From the NCBI RefSeq assembly GCF_040394755.1, contig NZ_JBEBRQ010000027.1: a DNA stretch of 40,069 nt, one strand, 5' to 3'. The DNA is from Castellaniella defragrans_A. GTDB lineage: Bacteria; Pseudomonadota; Gammaproteobacteria; Burkholderiales; Burkholderiaceae_B. Under the pieces are notes generated by a model. The model did no database searches. It was not told where the DNA came from and saw only the letters and a list, made by a program, of their open reading frames with translations. Position numbers and translations under genes: made by a program. Below, one piece after another: positions 25,206 through 33,533 of the stretch. Within the stretch, counting starts at the first letter, position 1; each line of letters begins with the position of its first letter.

Positions 25206-25884
25206 CGCGCCGGCCGATATAGAGGTCGCGGCCGCGGCACGGGGTCGCGAACGGCGTGCCGGGGTGGTAGACATGGACGGTGCGCATGCCGATCTGGTGC
25301 GCGCTTTTCAGGTTGGCGAGGGTGTCCTCGATCAGGATCACGCGGTTTGCCGGCACCCGCAGGCGCGCGAGAATCTGGCGCATCAGCGCGCGCGAGGGTT
25401 TGGGCCTGTGGCGGCCCTGCAGGTTCATCTGCTCGATGCTCCACAGACCGTCGAATTCGCGCAGGATGTCCAGGGTTTTCAGGACCTGGCGCGCGTAGTG
25501 CGCGGGCGCATTGGTCAGCAGGATCTTGCGGCCCGGCAGCCGGCGCAGGCGCTGCGCGAGTCCCGTTTCGCCGTGGACCAGGGGGGCGACTTCGAAATTG
25601 TGGCTCAGGGCCAGGAAATGGTTGATGTCCACGCCATGATGGCGGGCCATGCCGATGGCGGTCGCGCCGTAGCGCGCCCAGTACCGCCGCCGCAGCGCAT
25701 CGGCCTGCGCGGAATCGACGCCCAGGGTCGTCGCCACCGCCGCGCTCATGTGCTGGTCGATGAGGCGAAAGATCGACCGCGAGGCGTCGTGCAGTGTATT
25801 GTCGAGATCGAACAGCCAGACCGGATCGTCATGCCGACCGGCCGCCCGTCGCCGCGAGGCGTGGGGCGCGCGCGCCGGTCGCAT
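25135..25884 (-). CDS. HAD-family pyrimidine 5'-nucleotidase-like phosphatase
   Basis: A 249-aa haloacid-dehalogenase phosphatase resembling the pyrimidine 5'-nucleotidases (SDT1/PPH type). Motif I is WLFDLDNTLHDAS with D26 and D28; motif II is LLTNAP; the lysine of motif III precedes the acidic motif IV, IEDTLANLKSAH. The alpha-helical cap (about 40-110) fits the family. The substrate is inferred from family resemblance only. It starts 1 nt after the argB stop, so it ends the yraN-diaA-dolP-tlpA-argB operon. Its 3' end is antisense to the 3' end of the E1-like gene. Confidence 0.82.
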   Translation of the reverse strand: MRPARAPHASRRRAAGRHDDPVWLFDLDNTLHDASRSIFRLIDQHMSAAVATTLGVDSAQADALRRRYWARYGATAIGMARHHGVDINHFLALSHNFEVAPLVHGETGLAQRLRRLPGRKILLTNAPAHYARQVLKTLDILREFDGLWSIEQMNLQGRHRPKPSRALMRQILARLRVPANRVILIEDTLANLKSAHQIGMRTVHVYHPGTPFATPCRGRDLYIGRRVNALSPLLTWARDGRIPGNRGRA

Positions 25885-25885
25885 G

Positions 25886-26785
25886 TCAGTGCGAGCTGAT
25901 CATGGTGCCGACGCCGCGGTCGGTGAGGATTTCCAGCAGCAGGCAGTGCGGCACGCGGCCATCGATGATATGCACGGAATTGACGCCGAAGCGCGCGGCA
26001 TCGAGCGCGGAGGAGATCTTGGGCAGCATGCCGCCCGAGAGGGTGCCGTCCTCGAAAAGCTCGTCGATGGTCTGCGCCGACAGGCTGCGCAGCAATTGGC
26101 CGTTTTTGTCGAGCACGCCCGGGGTATTGGTCAGCATCACGAGTTTTTCCGCGCCCAGCACCTCGGCCATCTTGCCGGCGACCACATCGGCGTTGATGTT
26201 GTAGGCCTGGCCGTCCTCGCCGTAGCCGATGGACGAGATCACGGGAATGAACTGGTCGTCCTGTAAAGCCTTGACCACGGCGGGCTCGATGCGTTGGATG
26301 TCGCCCACGAAGCCGATGTCCAGCCATTGACCGGGATGCTCGGGATCGGGCATGAGTTTCTTGCGGGCCTCGATCAGACAGCCGTCCTTGCCGGTCAGGC
26401 CCACTGCCTTGCCGCCGGCCTCGTTGATCATCATGACGATGTCCTGCTGGACTTGCCCGCCCAGCACCCATTCGACGACCTCCATGGTTTCGGCGTCGGT
26501 GACGCGCATGCCCTGGATGAAGGTGCCTTCTTTGCCGATGCGCTTGAGGGCGCTGTTGATCTGCGGGCCGCCGCCGTGGACCACGATGGGGTTGAGGCCG
26601 ACGAGCTTGAGCAGCACCACGTCGTGAGCGAAGCTGCGCTGCAGGTGTTCCTCGGTCATGGCATTGCCGCCGTATTTGATGACGACGGTCTTGCCGTGGA
26701 AGCGGCGGATGTAGGGGAGGGCCTCGGACAGCACCTCGGCCTTGACCGCCGCCGAGAGGAGGCTCGAATCAGGCGTGTCGCTCAT
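25886..26785 (-). CDS. argB: Acetylglutamate kinase
   Basis: A 299-aa cytoplasmic kinase for the second step of arginine synthesis, phosphorylating N-acetyl-L-glutamate. Amino-acid kinase motifs are VVIKYGGNAM (34-43), IVVHGGGPQIN, GGQVQQDIVMMIN and YNINADVVAGKMAE. The N-terminal helix (about 8-27) ahead of the kinase fold is typical of arginine-sensitive hexameric forms, so feedback inhibition is likely. The start overlaps the thioredoxin-like stop (ATGA); the open frame further upstream is a shadow of that gene. No other arg genes are near. Confidence 0.96.
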   Translation of the reverse strand: MSDTPDSSLLSAAVKAEVLSEALPYIRRFHGKTVVIKYGGNAMTEEHLQRSFAHDVVLLKLVGLNPIVVHGGGPQINSALKRIGKEGTFIQGMRVTDAETMEVVEWVLGGQVQQDIVMMINEAGGKAVGLTGKDGCLIEARKKLMPDPEHPGQWLDIGFVGDIQRIEPAVVKALQDDQFIPVISSIGYGEDGQAYNINADVVAGKMAEVLGAEKLVMLTNTPGVLDKNGQLLRSLSAQTIDELFEDGTLSGGMLPKISSALDAARFGVNSVHIIDGRVPHCLLLEILTDRGVGTMISSH

Positions 26786-27276
26786 GATGCGAGGGCCTTT
26801 TCGACGGTGGCCATGAAGGCCTGCTCGTTGTAGTTGCCCAGGTAGCGCTTGATGATGTTGCCCTGCTTGTCGATCAGGATCGCGGTGGGGGTGAGCTTGA
26901 TGTCGCCGAAGGCCTTCGCGATCTCGCCATTTGCGTCGATCACGACCGGAAAGGGCAGCTTGCGGGTTTCGGTGAAATTGACGACGTAGTTGGGCGGATC
27001 GTACTGCATGGCCACCGCGATGGTGTCGAAGCCGCGCGCCGAGAGTTCCTCGTAGTGGCGGATGGTGTCGGGCATCTGGGCGACGCAGGAGGTGCAACTC
27101 GTGGCCCAGAACTTGACCAGGACGACTTTGCCACGCAGATCCTGGGTCGTGACGGATTTTCCGTGCAGGTCGGTGAAGGTGACCTGGGGCGCGGCCAGGG
27201 TTGCGGTCTTGAATTGCCAGACGAGGGTGCCCGCGAGGGCGGCGATGGCGACCAGGGTGATGAGGAGCTTTTTCAT
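26782..27276 (-). CDS. TlpA/ResA-like thioredoxin-family protein, membrane-tethered
   Basis: A 164-aa protein with an N-terminal signal-anchor (about 3-20) and a thioredoxin fold whose redox motif is C61-TS-C64 in KFWATSCTSCVAQMP; the cis-proline is in KLTPTAILID. TlpA/ResA proteins reduce disulfides in the periplasm, often for cytochrome c maturation, but no ccm genes are here. Its start overlaps the dolP stop (ATGA), and its stop overlaps the argB start (ATGA), so it is embedded in the operon. The physiological target is unknown. Confidence 0.86.
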   Translation of the reverse strand: MKKLLITLVAIAALAGTLVWQFKTATLAAPQVTFTDLHGKSVTTQDLRGKVVLVKFWATSCTSCVAQMPDTIRHYEELSARGFDTIAVAMQYDPPNYVVNFTETRKLPFPVVIDANGEIAKAFGDIKLTPTAILIDKQGNIIKRYLGNYNEQAFMATVEKALAS

Positions 27277-27986
27277 TTCACAGGCATGGTTTGCACATCC
27301 GAGCCGGTGTCGGGTTGCGCCGAACCGGAGGTCGAGGATGCGTCGTTGATCGTCGCCGGCTGGCTGCTGGACTTGGCTGCGAGGCTTTCAGCAGTGACGA
27401 TCTCGAACAATTTTACGACTTTGTTGACCCCTTCGACACCCGAGGCCACCAGGGCGGCGCGCTGGCCCTCGGCCTCGGTGACCTTGCCCATCAGATAGAC
27501 CACGCCACGCTCTGTCGTGATCTTGATGGTGCGCGAAGGGACGTCCTTGGTGCTTACGAGCTGGGTCTTGACCTTGGAGGTCAGCCAGGTGTCGTTCGTG
27601 CGCACGGACAGCGGGGTGATGTCGCCCACGCGGATGTAATTGTCGACATGAGTGACTTTGGGGATGGCGCTGGCCAGAGATTGCGCGCGCGCGCGGTCCG
27701 CCTCGGTCGGGACGTCGCCGACCAGCAGCAGGCGGCCCGCGTAGGAAGTGCCCAGCACCCGGGCCTTGTCGCCGAAGGCGTTGTTCATTTCGCTGGAAAC
27801 GCGCAGTTCGATCGTCTGGTCGTCGACCTGCTCGCCAGCTGTGCGGCGGTCGGTGGCGACGACCGCGGTGGTCGCGGCGGTGCCGCCGACCACCAGCAGC
27901 CCGCAGCCCGGAAGGGTTGCCAGGGCGGCGATCGACAGGGTCCAGCGGGCGATTTTGCGGGCGGGGATGGCGTAGGCGGGGGTCAT
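27273..27986 (-). CDS. dolP: BON-domain lipoprotein DolP (YraP) homologue
   Basis: A 237-aa lipoprotein: signal sequence with lipobox LPGC and lipidated C28, then two BON domains (about 60-130 and 140-210), and a Ser/Thr/Gln-rich tail. DolP sits at the inner face of the outer membrane, supports envelope integrity, and in E. coli is encoded just after diaA, as here. The ATG at 27986 overlaps the diaA stop (TGATG); a longer frame exists inside diaA and is rejected for lack of a proper signal sequence. The C-terminal tail is longer than in E. coli DolP (191 aa). Confidence 0.9.
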   Translation of the reverse strand: MTPAYAIPARKIARWTLSIAALATLPGCGLLVVGGTAATTAVVATDRRTAGEQVDDQTIELRVSSEMNNAFGDKARVLGTSYAGRLLLVGDVPTEADRARAQSLASAIPKVTHVDNYIRVGDITPLSVRTNDTWLTSKVKTQLVSTKDVPSRTIKITTERGVVYLMGKVTEAEGQRAALVASGVEGVNKVVKLFEIVTAESLAAKSSSQPATINDASSTSGSAQPDTGSDVQTMPVK

Positions 27987-28579
27987 CAGAGAGTGTCTCC
28001 TAGGAGCAAGGCGTCGATGCCGTCGCATAAGGCGTGCAGGAGCATGATATGGACCTCCTGGATGCGCATCGTTCGATCGTGGGGTACGCAGAGATGGATA
28101 TCGGTTTCGTAGAGCAGTGGATTGATCTGGCCGCCACCCTTGCCCGTCAGGGCGATGATCTGCATCTCGCGCTCGTGCGCCGCCTCGATGGCGCGCACGA
28201 TATTGGGCGAGTTGCCGCTGGTGGTGATGGCGACCAGGACGTCGCCGGGCTGGCCCAAGGCGTTGACCTGGCGCTCGAAGATCGTATTGAAGCCGTAGTC
28301 GTTGCCCACCGCCGTCATGATCGAGGTGTCGGTGTTGAGCGCGATGCCGGCCAGGGGCAGGCGGTCGCGCTCGAAGCGGCCGACCAGCTCGGCGATGAAA
28401 TGCTGGGCGTCGGCGGCGGAGCCGCCGTTGCCGCAGGCCAGGACGCGGGCGTTGTTGGTGAGCGCCCCGAACAGCAAATCCACGCCGACCGCCAGGGCGG
28501 GCGCGAGCTCACGGGCACTGGCCTTGAACGTATCGATTGCGTCGTCGAAATGCGACGACATCCGGGAGGTCATGTCCAT
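27986..28579 (-). CDS. diaA: SIS-domain protein DiaA/GmhA family
   Basis: A 197-aa single-SIS-domain protein. It shows CGNGGSAADAQHFIAELVG (49-67), ITTSGNSPNIVRAIEAA and the C-terminal QEVHIMLLHALCD. DiaA in E. coli binds DnaA and stimulates replication initiation; the close paralogue GmhA isomerises sedoheptulose 7-phosphate for LPS heptose. The motifs shared by both do not separate them. I favour DiaA because of the yraN-diaA-dolP order, as in E. coli. A 99-bp gap separates it from yraN; no strong promoter was identified there. Confidence 0.78.
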   Translation of the reverse strand: MDMTSRMSSHFDDAIDTFKASARELAPALAVGVDLLFGALTNNARVLACGNGGSAADAQHFIAELVGRFERDRLPLAGIALNTDTSIMTAVGNDYGFNTIFERQVNALGQPGDVLVAITTSGNSPNIVRAIEAAHEREMQIIALTGKGGGQINPLLYETDIHLCVPHDRTMRIQEVHIMLLHALCDGIDALLLGDTL

Positions 28580-28678
28580 AAATGCCGATTATCGCATGAG
28601 TCCATGACCTCGGCCGGAGCGACGGTAACAATTTCCGCAGGCCCTGGCGCAGCGTCCGGTGGTCCGTGGACCGCAAGT

Positions 28679-29182
28679 TCATTCCATGAACGCATCCCGC
28701 AGCCAATCGATCGCATCTGATTCGAGGCTCACCACGTCGAACCGGCAGGCTGGGGTCTGGCCCCCGAAGTGCCGCCGGGCGAGCATAGGCAGGAAATAGC
28801 GCGCAGTCTTGATCAGGCGCACCTGTTTGCCTCGGTTTACACTGGCGGCGGCGCCACCGAATGCCGTATCGCGGCGCGTGCGCACCTCGATGAATACCAG
28901 GACCGGGCCGTCCAGCGCCACCAGATCGATTTCGCCCATTTTGCAGCCCAGGTTGCGGGCCACCAGGCGCAGGCCCCGCGCCTCCAGGTAACGGCCTGCG
29001 CGCGCCTCCGCGGCACGTCCCCGGCGCTGGGCCGGCGAGCCGCGCCAGGAATCGGCCGGTCTGGATCGGGAAGACGCCTTGGCGCGCCGGTGCCGGCGGT
29101 CGATGGCGCGCGCCTGGGCTTGCCGGGCGCGTTCGAAGGGATCGTCGGGCGTTGTGTCGCACCTTGGGGTGTCGTCATGCAT
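28679..29182 (-). CDS. yraN: UPF0102 protein YraN, with an unusual N-terminal extension
   Basis: A 167-aa protein of the YraN family, a small nuclease-like fold of unknown role. The core (about 55-167) has QRRGRAAEARAGRYLE, MGEIDLVALDGPVLVF and IEVRTRR, giving the E-x-D ... E-x-R/K pattern of restriction-endonuclease-like enzymes. Typical YraN is about 120-130 aa; here some 45 Arg/Gln/Ser-rich residues precede the core if the ATG at 29182 is used. No internal ATG gives a better start, but GTG or TTG starts cannot be excluded. It is divergent from rsmI with 36 bp between the start codons. Confidence 0.8.
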   Translation of the reverse strand: MHDDTPRCDTTPDDPFERARQAQARAIDRRHRRAKASSRSRPADSWRGSPAQRRGRAAEARAGRYLEARGLRLVARNLGCKMGEIDLVALDGPVLVFIEVRTRRDTAFGGAAASVNRGKQVRLIKTARYFLPMLARRHFGGQTPACRFDVVSLESDAIDWLRDAFME

Positions 29183-29218
29183 GGCGGACCCGCCGTGGCG
29201 AAAGAGTGGAGATCGAGT

Positions 29219-30145
29219 ATGACGGATGAAGGCGAATTCGAGGGGTTGCAGGAGACATGGAAACGTCTCGCCGAACGGATGGCCGGGCAGTCCTGGCCCG
29301 AGAGCTGCCTGTACGTGGTGGCCACGCCCATTGGCAATCTGGGCGATCTGGGGCTGCGCGCCTGGCAGGCGCTGCTGCGCTGCGATGCGATTGCCGCGGA
29401 GGATACCCGCAGCAGCCGCGCGCTGCTCGACGCCTGGGGGGTGCGCACGCCGCTGATGGCCGCGCATCGCCACAATGAAAACCAGGCGGCCGAGGCCATC
29501 GTCCAGCGTCTGGCGCGCGGCGAGCGTGTCGCCCTGATCTCGGACGCCGGGGCGCCGGCGGTCAGCGATCCCGGCGCGCGCATCGTGCGCAGGGTCCGGG
29601 AGGCGGGCTACCGGGTGACGCCCATTCCCGGCCCCAGCGCCGTGATCGCGGCCCTGATGGCCAGTGGCGCCACCACCGATGAGGCGCCGGGCTATGCCTT
29701 TGCCGGTTTTGTGCCGGCCAAGGCCGTGGCCCGCCGCAAGTGGTTGCAGACCTGGGCGCAGCTGGATGTCCCCGTGGTGATGTTCGAGTCGCCGCATCGC
29801 CTGCGAGACAGCGTTGGCGATCTGGTTGCAGTCTGCGGCGCGGATCGGCGCCTGACCTTTGCGCGCGAGTTGAGCAAGCGGTTCGAGCAGATCCATACCT
29901 TGCCGCTGGGCGAGGCGTTGGGCTGGCTGGCGCAGGACCCGCATCACGCTCAGGGCGAATTCGTGCTGATCCTGCATCCGGCCCAGGCGCCGGCTGAGGA
30001 TCGGGAGGCGGCGCTCGCGCCCGAGCATGTGCGCCTGATGGAGGCTTTGCTCGAAGATCTCTCGGTGCGCGATGCGGCACGGATCGGCGCCAGGGTCACC
30101 GGACTGGCGCGCGAAACCCTGTATGCCTGGGCGTTGCGGCGCTGA
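29219..30145 (+). CDS. rsmI: 16S rRNA (cytidine(1402)-2'-O)-methyltransferase
   Basis: A 308-aa enzyme that 2'-O-methylates C1402 in the ribosomal decoding centre. It belongs to the tetrapyrrole-methylase fold family: VVATPIGNLGDLGLRA, AEDTRSSRALL, LISDAGAPAVSDPG and IPGPSAVIAAL are diagnostic. The chosen ATG (29219, MTDEGEF) has GGAGATCGAG just upstream; the frame is open much further back, antisense to yraN, and is not coding there. The N-terminus has about 25 residues before the conserved core, slightly more than E. coli RsmI (286 aa). Confidence 0.95.
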   Translation: MTDEGEFEGLQETWKRLAERMAGQSWPESCLYVVATPIGNLGDLGLRAWQALLRCDAIAAEDTRSSRALLDAWGVRTPLMAAHRHNENQAAEAIVQRLARGERVALISDAGAPAVSDPGARIVRRVREAGYRVTPIPGPSAVIAALMASGATTDEAPGYAFAGFVPAKAVARRKWLQTWAQLDVPVVMFESPHRLRDSVGDLVAVCGADRRLTFARELSKRFEQIHTLPLGEALGWLAQDPHHAQGEFVLILHPAQAPAEDREAALAPEHVRLMEALLEDLSVRDAARIGARVTGLARETLYAWALRR

Positions 30146-30185
30146 ACTGCGCTCGTACTCGAGCCTCATCCGGGCGCGGGCGGCA

Positions 30186-31097
30186 TCAGTCCAGGGCGAT
30201 CGAGGCTTCCCGGCCAGTCGTCAGGGAAAGCTCATGGGCGGCGTTGACCGCGGCCGTGCGCGAGTCGTAGGGCCCTGTACGGACCTTGTACAGCGGTGGT
30301 TGATAGACTACCTCGGCCGTGCCTTGCAGGCCGCCGGATTCCTGGTTGAGCTGTTGCGCCAGGGCGTGCGCATTGGACTCCGACGAAAACGCGCCGAATT
30401 GCAGATAGATGCCGCCGCCATCCGGCACATAGGCGACGGTCTGGCGTGGAATCGGGGCGGGGGCCTGTACCGCAGCCGGGGCGGCGACCGGGATGGCGGC
30501 CGCCTGCACGGGCACAGCGGCTTGGGCGGTGGCCGTCCGGGGATAGCGTCCGCTGAGGATGTCGTTGTTGGTGATGGCCTCGACGATGACCTGGCCGCTA
30601 CCGGGCCCGATCAGGCCGAGCTTGGCCGCCGCGGCGTACGATAGATCGGTGATCCGGGCGCTGTGGAATGGGCCGCGATCGTTGATGCGCACGATGACTG
30701 AACGGCCTGTGCTGGCCCGGGTGACGCGCGCGTAGCTGGGCAACGGCAGGGTCGGGTGGGCGGCTGTCATGGCGTACATATCGTAGGTTTCGCCATTGGC
30801 TGTTTTCTGGCCGTGGAATTTGCGACCGTACCAAGAGGCGATGCCGGTCTGGCGGTAGGGCTGGTTCTCGCCGATGGGCACGTAGCGTTGGCCGAACACC
30901 ACGTAGGGCTTGAAATTGGCCGGGGAATGGGTTTCGACCCGGGGCACGGCGTCTGGAATCGACAGAATGTCGGCGGGAATATCGCTGCCTGGCCCGTCGT
31001 CTTTATAGTAGCCGCCGCCCGATCGTGATGCGCATCCGGCCAGTACCAGCGCCGCGGCGCAGATCGGCAGGGTGAGGAGCAGGCGTGCGCGATTCAT
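30186..31097 (-). CDS. rlpA: RlpA-family lipoprotein, DPBB plus SPOR domains
   Basis: A 303-aa outer-membrane lipoprotein. The lipobox LAGC gives lipidated C22. A double-psi beta-barrel domain (about 90-175) holds TGIASWYGRKFHG and VRINDRGPFH, the catalytic region of RlpA lytic transglycosylases that cut denuded glycan strands. A proline/alanine-rich linker leads to a C-terminal SPOR domain (about 228-303, YLQFGAF) that binds septal denuded peptidoglycan. The ATG at 31097 overlaps the rapZ stop (ATGA); the frame beyond it runs inside rapZ. It converges with rsmI. Function in daughter-cell separation is inferred from the family. Confidence 0.93.
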   Translation of the reverse strand: MNRARLLLTLPICAAALVLAGCASRSGGGYYKDDGPGSDIPADILSIPDAVPRVETHSPANFKPYVVFGQRYVPIGENQPYRQTGIASWYGRKFHGQKTANGETYDMYAMTAAHPTLPLPSYARVTRASTGRSVIVRINDRGPFHSARITDLSYAAAAKLGLIGPGSGQVIVEAITNNDILSGRYPRTATAQAAVPVQAAAIPVAAPAAVQAPAPIPRQTVAYVPDGGGIYLQFGAFSSESNAHALAQQLNQESGGLQGTAEVVYQPPLYKVRTGPYDSRTAAVNAAHELSLTTGREASIALD

Positions 31098-31969
31098 GGG
31101 GTCGGGATGTGCAGCAGGTGATTGCGGTGGCGAATCAGCAGTGGTGAGTGATCGGCGAACCGCAGGGCGAGCTGTTCGGTGACATAGACGGACCGGTGCT
31201 GGCCGCCGGTGCAGCCGATGGCCACGGTCAGGTAGTTGCGGGTGTCCTGTATATACAAGGGCAGCCATTTGCGGATGAATCCCGAGATGTCATCGATCAT
31301 GGACTCGACGCTGCCGAACTGGGCCAGCCAGGCCGCGACCGGCTCGTCGCGGCCGGTCAGCGGGCGCAGACGCTGATCGTAATAGGGATTGGGCAGGCAG
31401 CGGACATCGAACACCAGGTCCGCGTCGTGGGGGGCGCCCCGTTTATAGGCAAAGGATTCGAACGTGAGGATCACCGAGGCGCGATCGGCCTGCACGAGGT
31501 CGCGCACCCAGGTGCGCAATTGTCCCGGCGTCAGGTCCGAGGTGTCGATGATGTGTTCCTGGTTGCGCAGCGAGGCCAGCATGTCGCGCTCTGTGGCGAT
31601 GCATTCCTCGAGCGAGGCGTCGCGCCCCTCGCGGCGCAGCCGGTCGGTCAGCGGGTGGCGGCGCCTGGACTCGGAATAACGCTGCATCAGGGTCTGGTCG
31701 TCGGCGTCGAGGAAGATCACGTGCAGGGCGATGCCCATTGCGCGCAGGCTGGTCAGCACGCCGGGCAGTTCGTCCAGGTCGCCGGGCGTGCGCACGTCGA
31801 TCGCCACCGCGATGCGCTCGAGGCCGCCGTCGCGCGTATTGGCGATGAATTCATGCAGAAAGCGCACGGGCAGGTTGTCGACGCAGGTGTAGCCGGTGTC
31901 CTCGAGCATACGCAAGGCCACGGATTTGCCCGAACCCGAGATGCCAGTGATGAGAACGATGTTCAGCAT
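31094..31969 (-). CDS. rapZ: RNase adapter / nucleotide-binding protein RapZ
   Basis: A 291-aa protein of the RapZ/YvcJ family. In E. coli it delivers the GlmZ sRNA to RNase E and senses glucosamine-6-phosphate; the role in betaproteobacteria is less known. A Walker A loop GISGSGKS (9-16) lies at the N-terminus, DVRCLPNPYYDQRLRPLTG in the middle, and the C-terminal RNA-binding domain includes IGCTGGQHRSV. The length matches the family (284-290 aa). It lies between hprK (37 bp upstream) and rlpA (overlap downstream). Confidence 0.95.
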   Translation of the reverse strand: MLNIVLITGISGSGKSVALRMLEDTGYTCVDNLPVRFLHEFIANTRDGGLERIAVAIDVRTPGDLDELPGVLTSLRAMGIALHVIFLDADDQTLMQRYSESRRRHPLTDRLRREGRDASLEECIATERDMLASLRNQEHIIDTSDLTPGQLRTWVRDLVQADRASVILTFESFAYKRGAPHDADLVFDVRCLPNPYYDQRLRPLTGRDEPVAAWLAQFGSVESMIDDISGFIRKWLPLYIQDTRNYLTVAIGCTGGQHRSVYVTEQLALRFADHSPLLIRHRNHLLHIPTP

Positions 31970-32006
31970 GCGTCGGTCCGGCTGGCTGTCGGCGGCAATG
32001 CGCGGG

Positions 32007-32945
32007 TCATGGCCTGGCCTCGCGGCTGCTTTCCATGATGGCCAGGGCTTGGCGTTCGATGAAGTCGCCCAGGGTGTCGATGCCGCGCAGGCTCAGGATG
32101 GTGTTGCGCACCGCCGCCTCGACCAGCACGGCGAGGTTGCGACCGGCCGCCACTTGCAGCATGACGCGGCGGATGGGGATGCCCAGGATGTCCTCGTATT
32201 CGTCCTTCATCGGCAGCCGTTCGAAGGTGTCGGGCGTCATGCGGACCAGGTGGACGATGAGTTTGATCTTCATCTTGCGGCGCACCGAGGTTTCGCCAAA
32301 GATCGTGCGGATGTCCAGCAGGCCCAGGCCACGGACCTCGAGGAGGTTTTGCAGCAGCGCCGGGCACTGCCCCTCGACGAAATTGGGCGCGGTGCGCGAG
32401 AGTTCGACCGCATCGTCGGCGACCAATCCGTGCCCGCGCGAGATCAGTTCGAGGGCGAGTTCGCTCTTGCCCAGGCCGGATTCCCCGGTGATCAGGACGC
32501 CCAGCCCCAGGACATCCATGAAAACGCCGTGGACTGTGGTCCGGGGCGCCATGCGCTTGCCCAGGTAGATGCGCAGCATGTCGATCAGGTGGGAGGCGTC
32601 GGCCGGGGTGCTGAGCAAGGGCACCTCATGCTCGATACAGAACTGCCGCAGGTCGTCAGGGACCTCGATGCCGGACGCCAGGACGATGGCGGGGACCCCG
32701 CCAGCCACCAGATCCTCGAGATGATGGAGGCGCCGCCGCGATTCGAAGCGCAGGTAATAGGCCAGCTCCTCGGCGCCGAACACCTGGATGCGGCCGGGAT
32801 GGATCAGGTTGAGGTGGCCGACCAGATCGGCGGCGGAACAGCCCGTGTCGGGGATGGCGCGCTGGGCCGAGAGATCCTGGCCCGCGATCCACGCGAAAGA
32901 GATCTTTTCGGCGTTGTCACGAATCAGGTCTTGAATGGTCAGCAT
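32007..32945 (-). CDS. hprK: HPr kinase/phosphorylase
   Basis: A 312-aa bifunctional enzyme that phosphorylates HPr on its regulatory serine and removes the phosphate. The C-terminal kinase domain shows H139, the P-loop GESGLGKS (154-161, K160), LVADDAVELSR with paired Asp (177-178) and the signature EVRGLGLLDIRTIFG. The N-terminal domain (1-130) is the usual receptor-like fold. Its presence between ptsN and rapZ is characteristic of betaproteobacteria, where it acts in an incomplete PTS. Its start (32945) overlaps the ptsN end by 29 nt, which implies coupling. Confidence 0.96.
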   Translation of the reverse strand: MLTIQDLIRDNAEKISFAWIAGQDLSAQRAIPDTGCSAADLVGHLNLIHPGRIQVFGAEELAYYLRFESRRRLHHLEDLVAGGVPAIVLASGIEVPDDLRQFCIEHEVPLLSTPADASHLIDMLRIYLGKRMAPRTTVHGVFMDVLGLGVLITGESGLGKSELALELISRGHGLVADDAVELSRTAPNFVEGQCPALLQNLLEVRGLGLLDIRTIFGETSVRRKMKIKLIVHLVRMTPDTFERLPMKDEYEDILGIPIRRVMLQVAAGRNLAVLVEAAVRNTILSLRGIDTLGDFIERQALAIMESSREARP

Positions 32946-33414
32946 GTTCGAGTGTGTGCGCGGGTTGCTGCGCCAGCAGGATCTGGTGGATTTCGGCAAC
33001 GTCCTGCGAATGGGTCAGCGCGTGGCGGATGGACGCGTCGGACATCAGTCTTGCGATCTCGGCCAGCAGGTCCAGGTGGGTCTGGGTGGCGGTTTCCGGG
33101 ATCAGCAGGAAAAACAGCAGCCGGGCGGTCCGGCCGTCGTTGGCGTCGAAACGGACCGGCTCGGCCAGCCGGATGAAGGCGGCGTGGGGTTCGCGCAAAT
33201 CCTTGAGGCGGCCGTGCGGAATGGCGACGTCGTGGCCGAGCGCGGTCGAGCCCAGGCGCTCGCGGGCGATCAGGCTATGGAATACCGCGACACGGGAAAC
33301 CCCGTGATTGTTTTCGAACAGGAGCCCGGCCTGCTCGAACGCCCGTTTTTTACTCGTGGCGGCGAGGTCCAGGATGATGTCGGACGGCGACAGAATGCGT
33401 GGCGTCAGGTTCAT
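32917..33414 (-). CDS. ptsN: PTS IIA-like nitrogen-regulatory protein (EIIA-Ntr)
   Basis: A 165-aa PTS IIA domain protein of the nitrogen-related phosphotransferase system, a regulator rather than a sugar transporter component. The phospho-accepting histidine is H67 in HDVAIPHGRL. The N-terminus MNLTPRILSPSDIILDL is canonical, fixing the ATG at 33414, yet no ribosome binding site precedes it: instead TATAAT lies 6 nt upstream. It overlaps hprK by 29 nt. In other proteobacteria PtsN influences potassium transport and sigma-54-related processes; rpoN is absent from its usual place nearby. Confidence 0.94.
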   Translation of the reverse strand: MNLTPRILSPSDIILDLAATSKKRAFEQAGLLFENNHGVSRVAVFHSLIARERLGSTALGHDVAIPHGRLKDLREPHAAFIRLAEPVRFDANDGRTARLLFFLLIPETATQTHLDLLAEIARLMSDASIRHALTHSQDVAEIHQILLAQQPAHTLEHADHSRPDS

Positions 33415-33420
33415 GGTGTC

Positions 33421-33426
33421 ATTATA
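33421..33426 (-). promoter_or_regulatory. Perfect -10 hexamer placed for a leaderless ptsN transcript
   Basis: On the minus strand TATAAT is followed by GACACC and then the ptsN ATG. With the usual 6-7 nt from the -10 to +1, transcription would begin at or next to the start codon. The best -35 at 17-nt spacing is only CGCACA (3 of 6 matches), so activity is uncertain. Confidence 0.4.
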
Positions 33427-33533
33427 GGAGGCATCCGGCCCGTGTGCGCGCGGGGAGCCAGATGTGATTATGGCCCCGATTTCCTGTATCGAGGCCACAA
33501 TTCCAGACGCCTGAAAGCGCTTGGATATACCAC

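Noticed and set aside
28660..28677. GGTCC-GGACC palindrome near the yraN stop, resembling the centre of repeat copy B
   Set aside because: The similarity is limited to a few GC-rich bases and lacks the flanking core shared by copies A, B and C.
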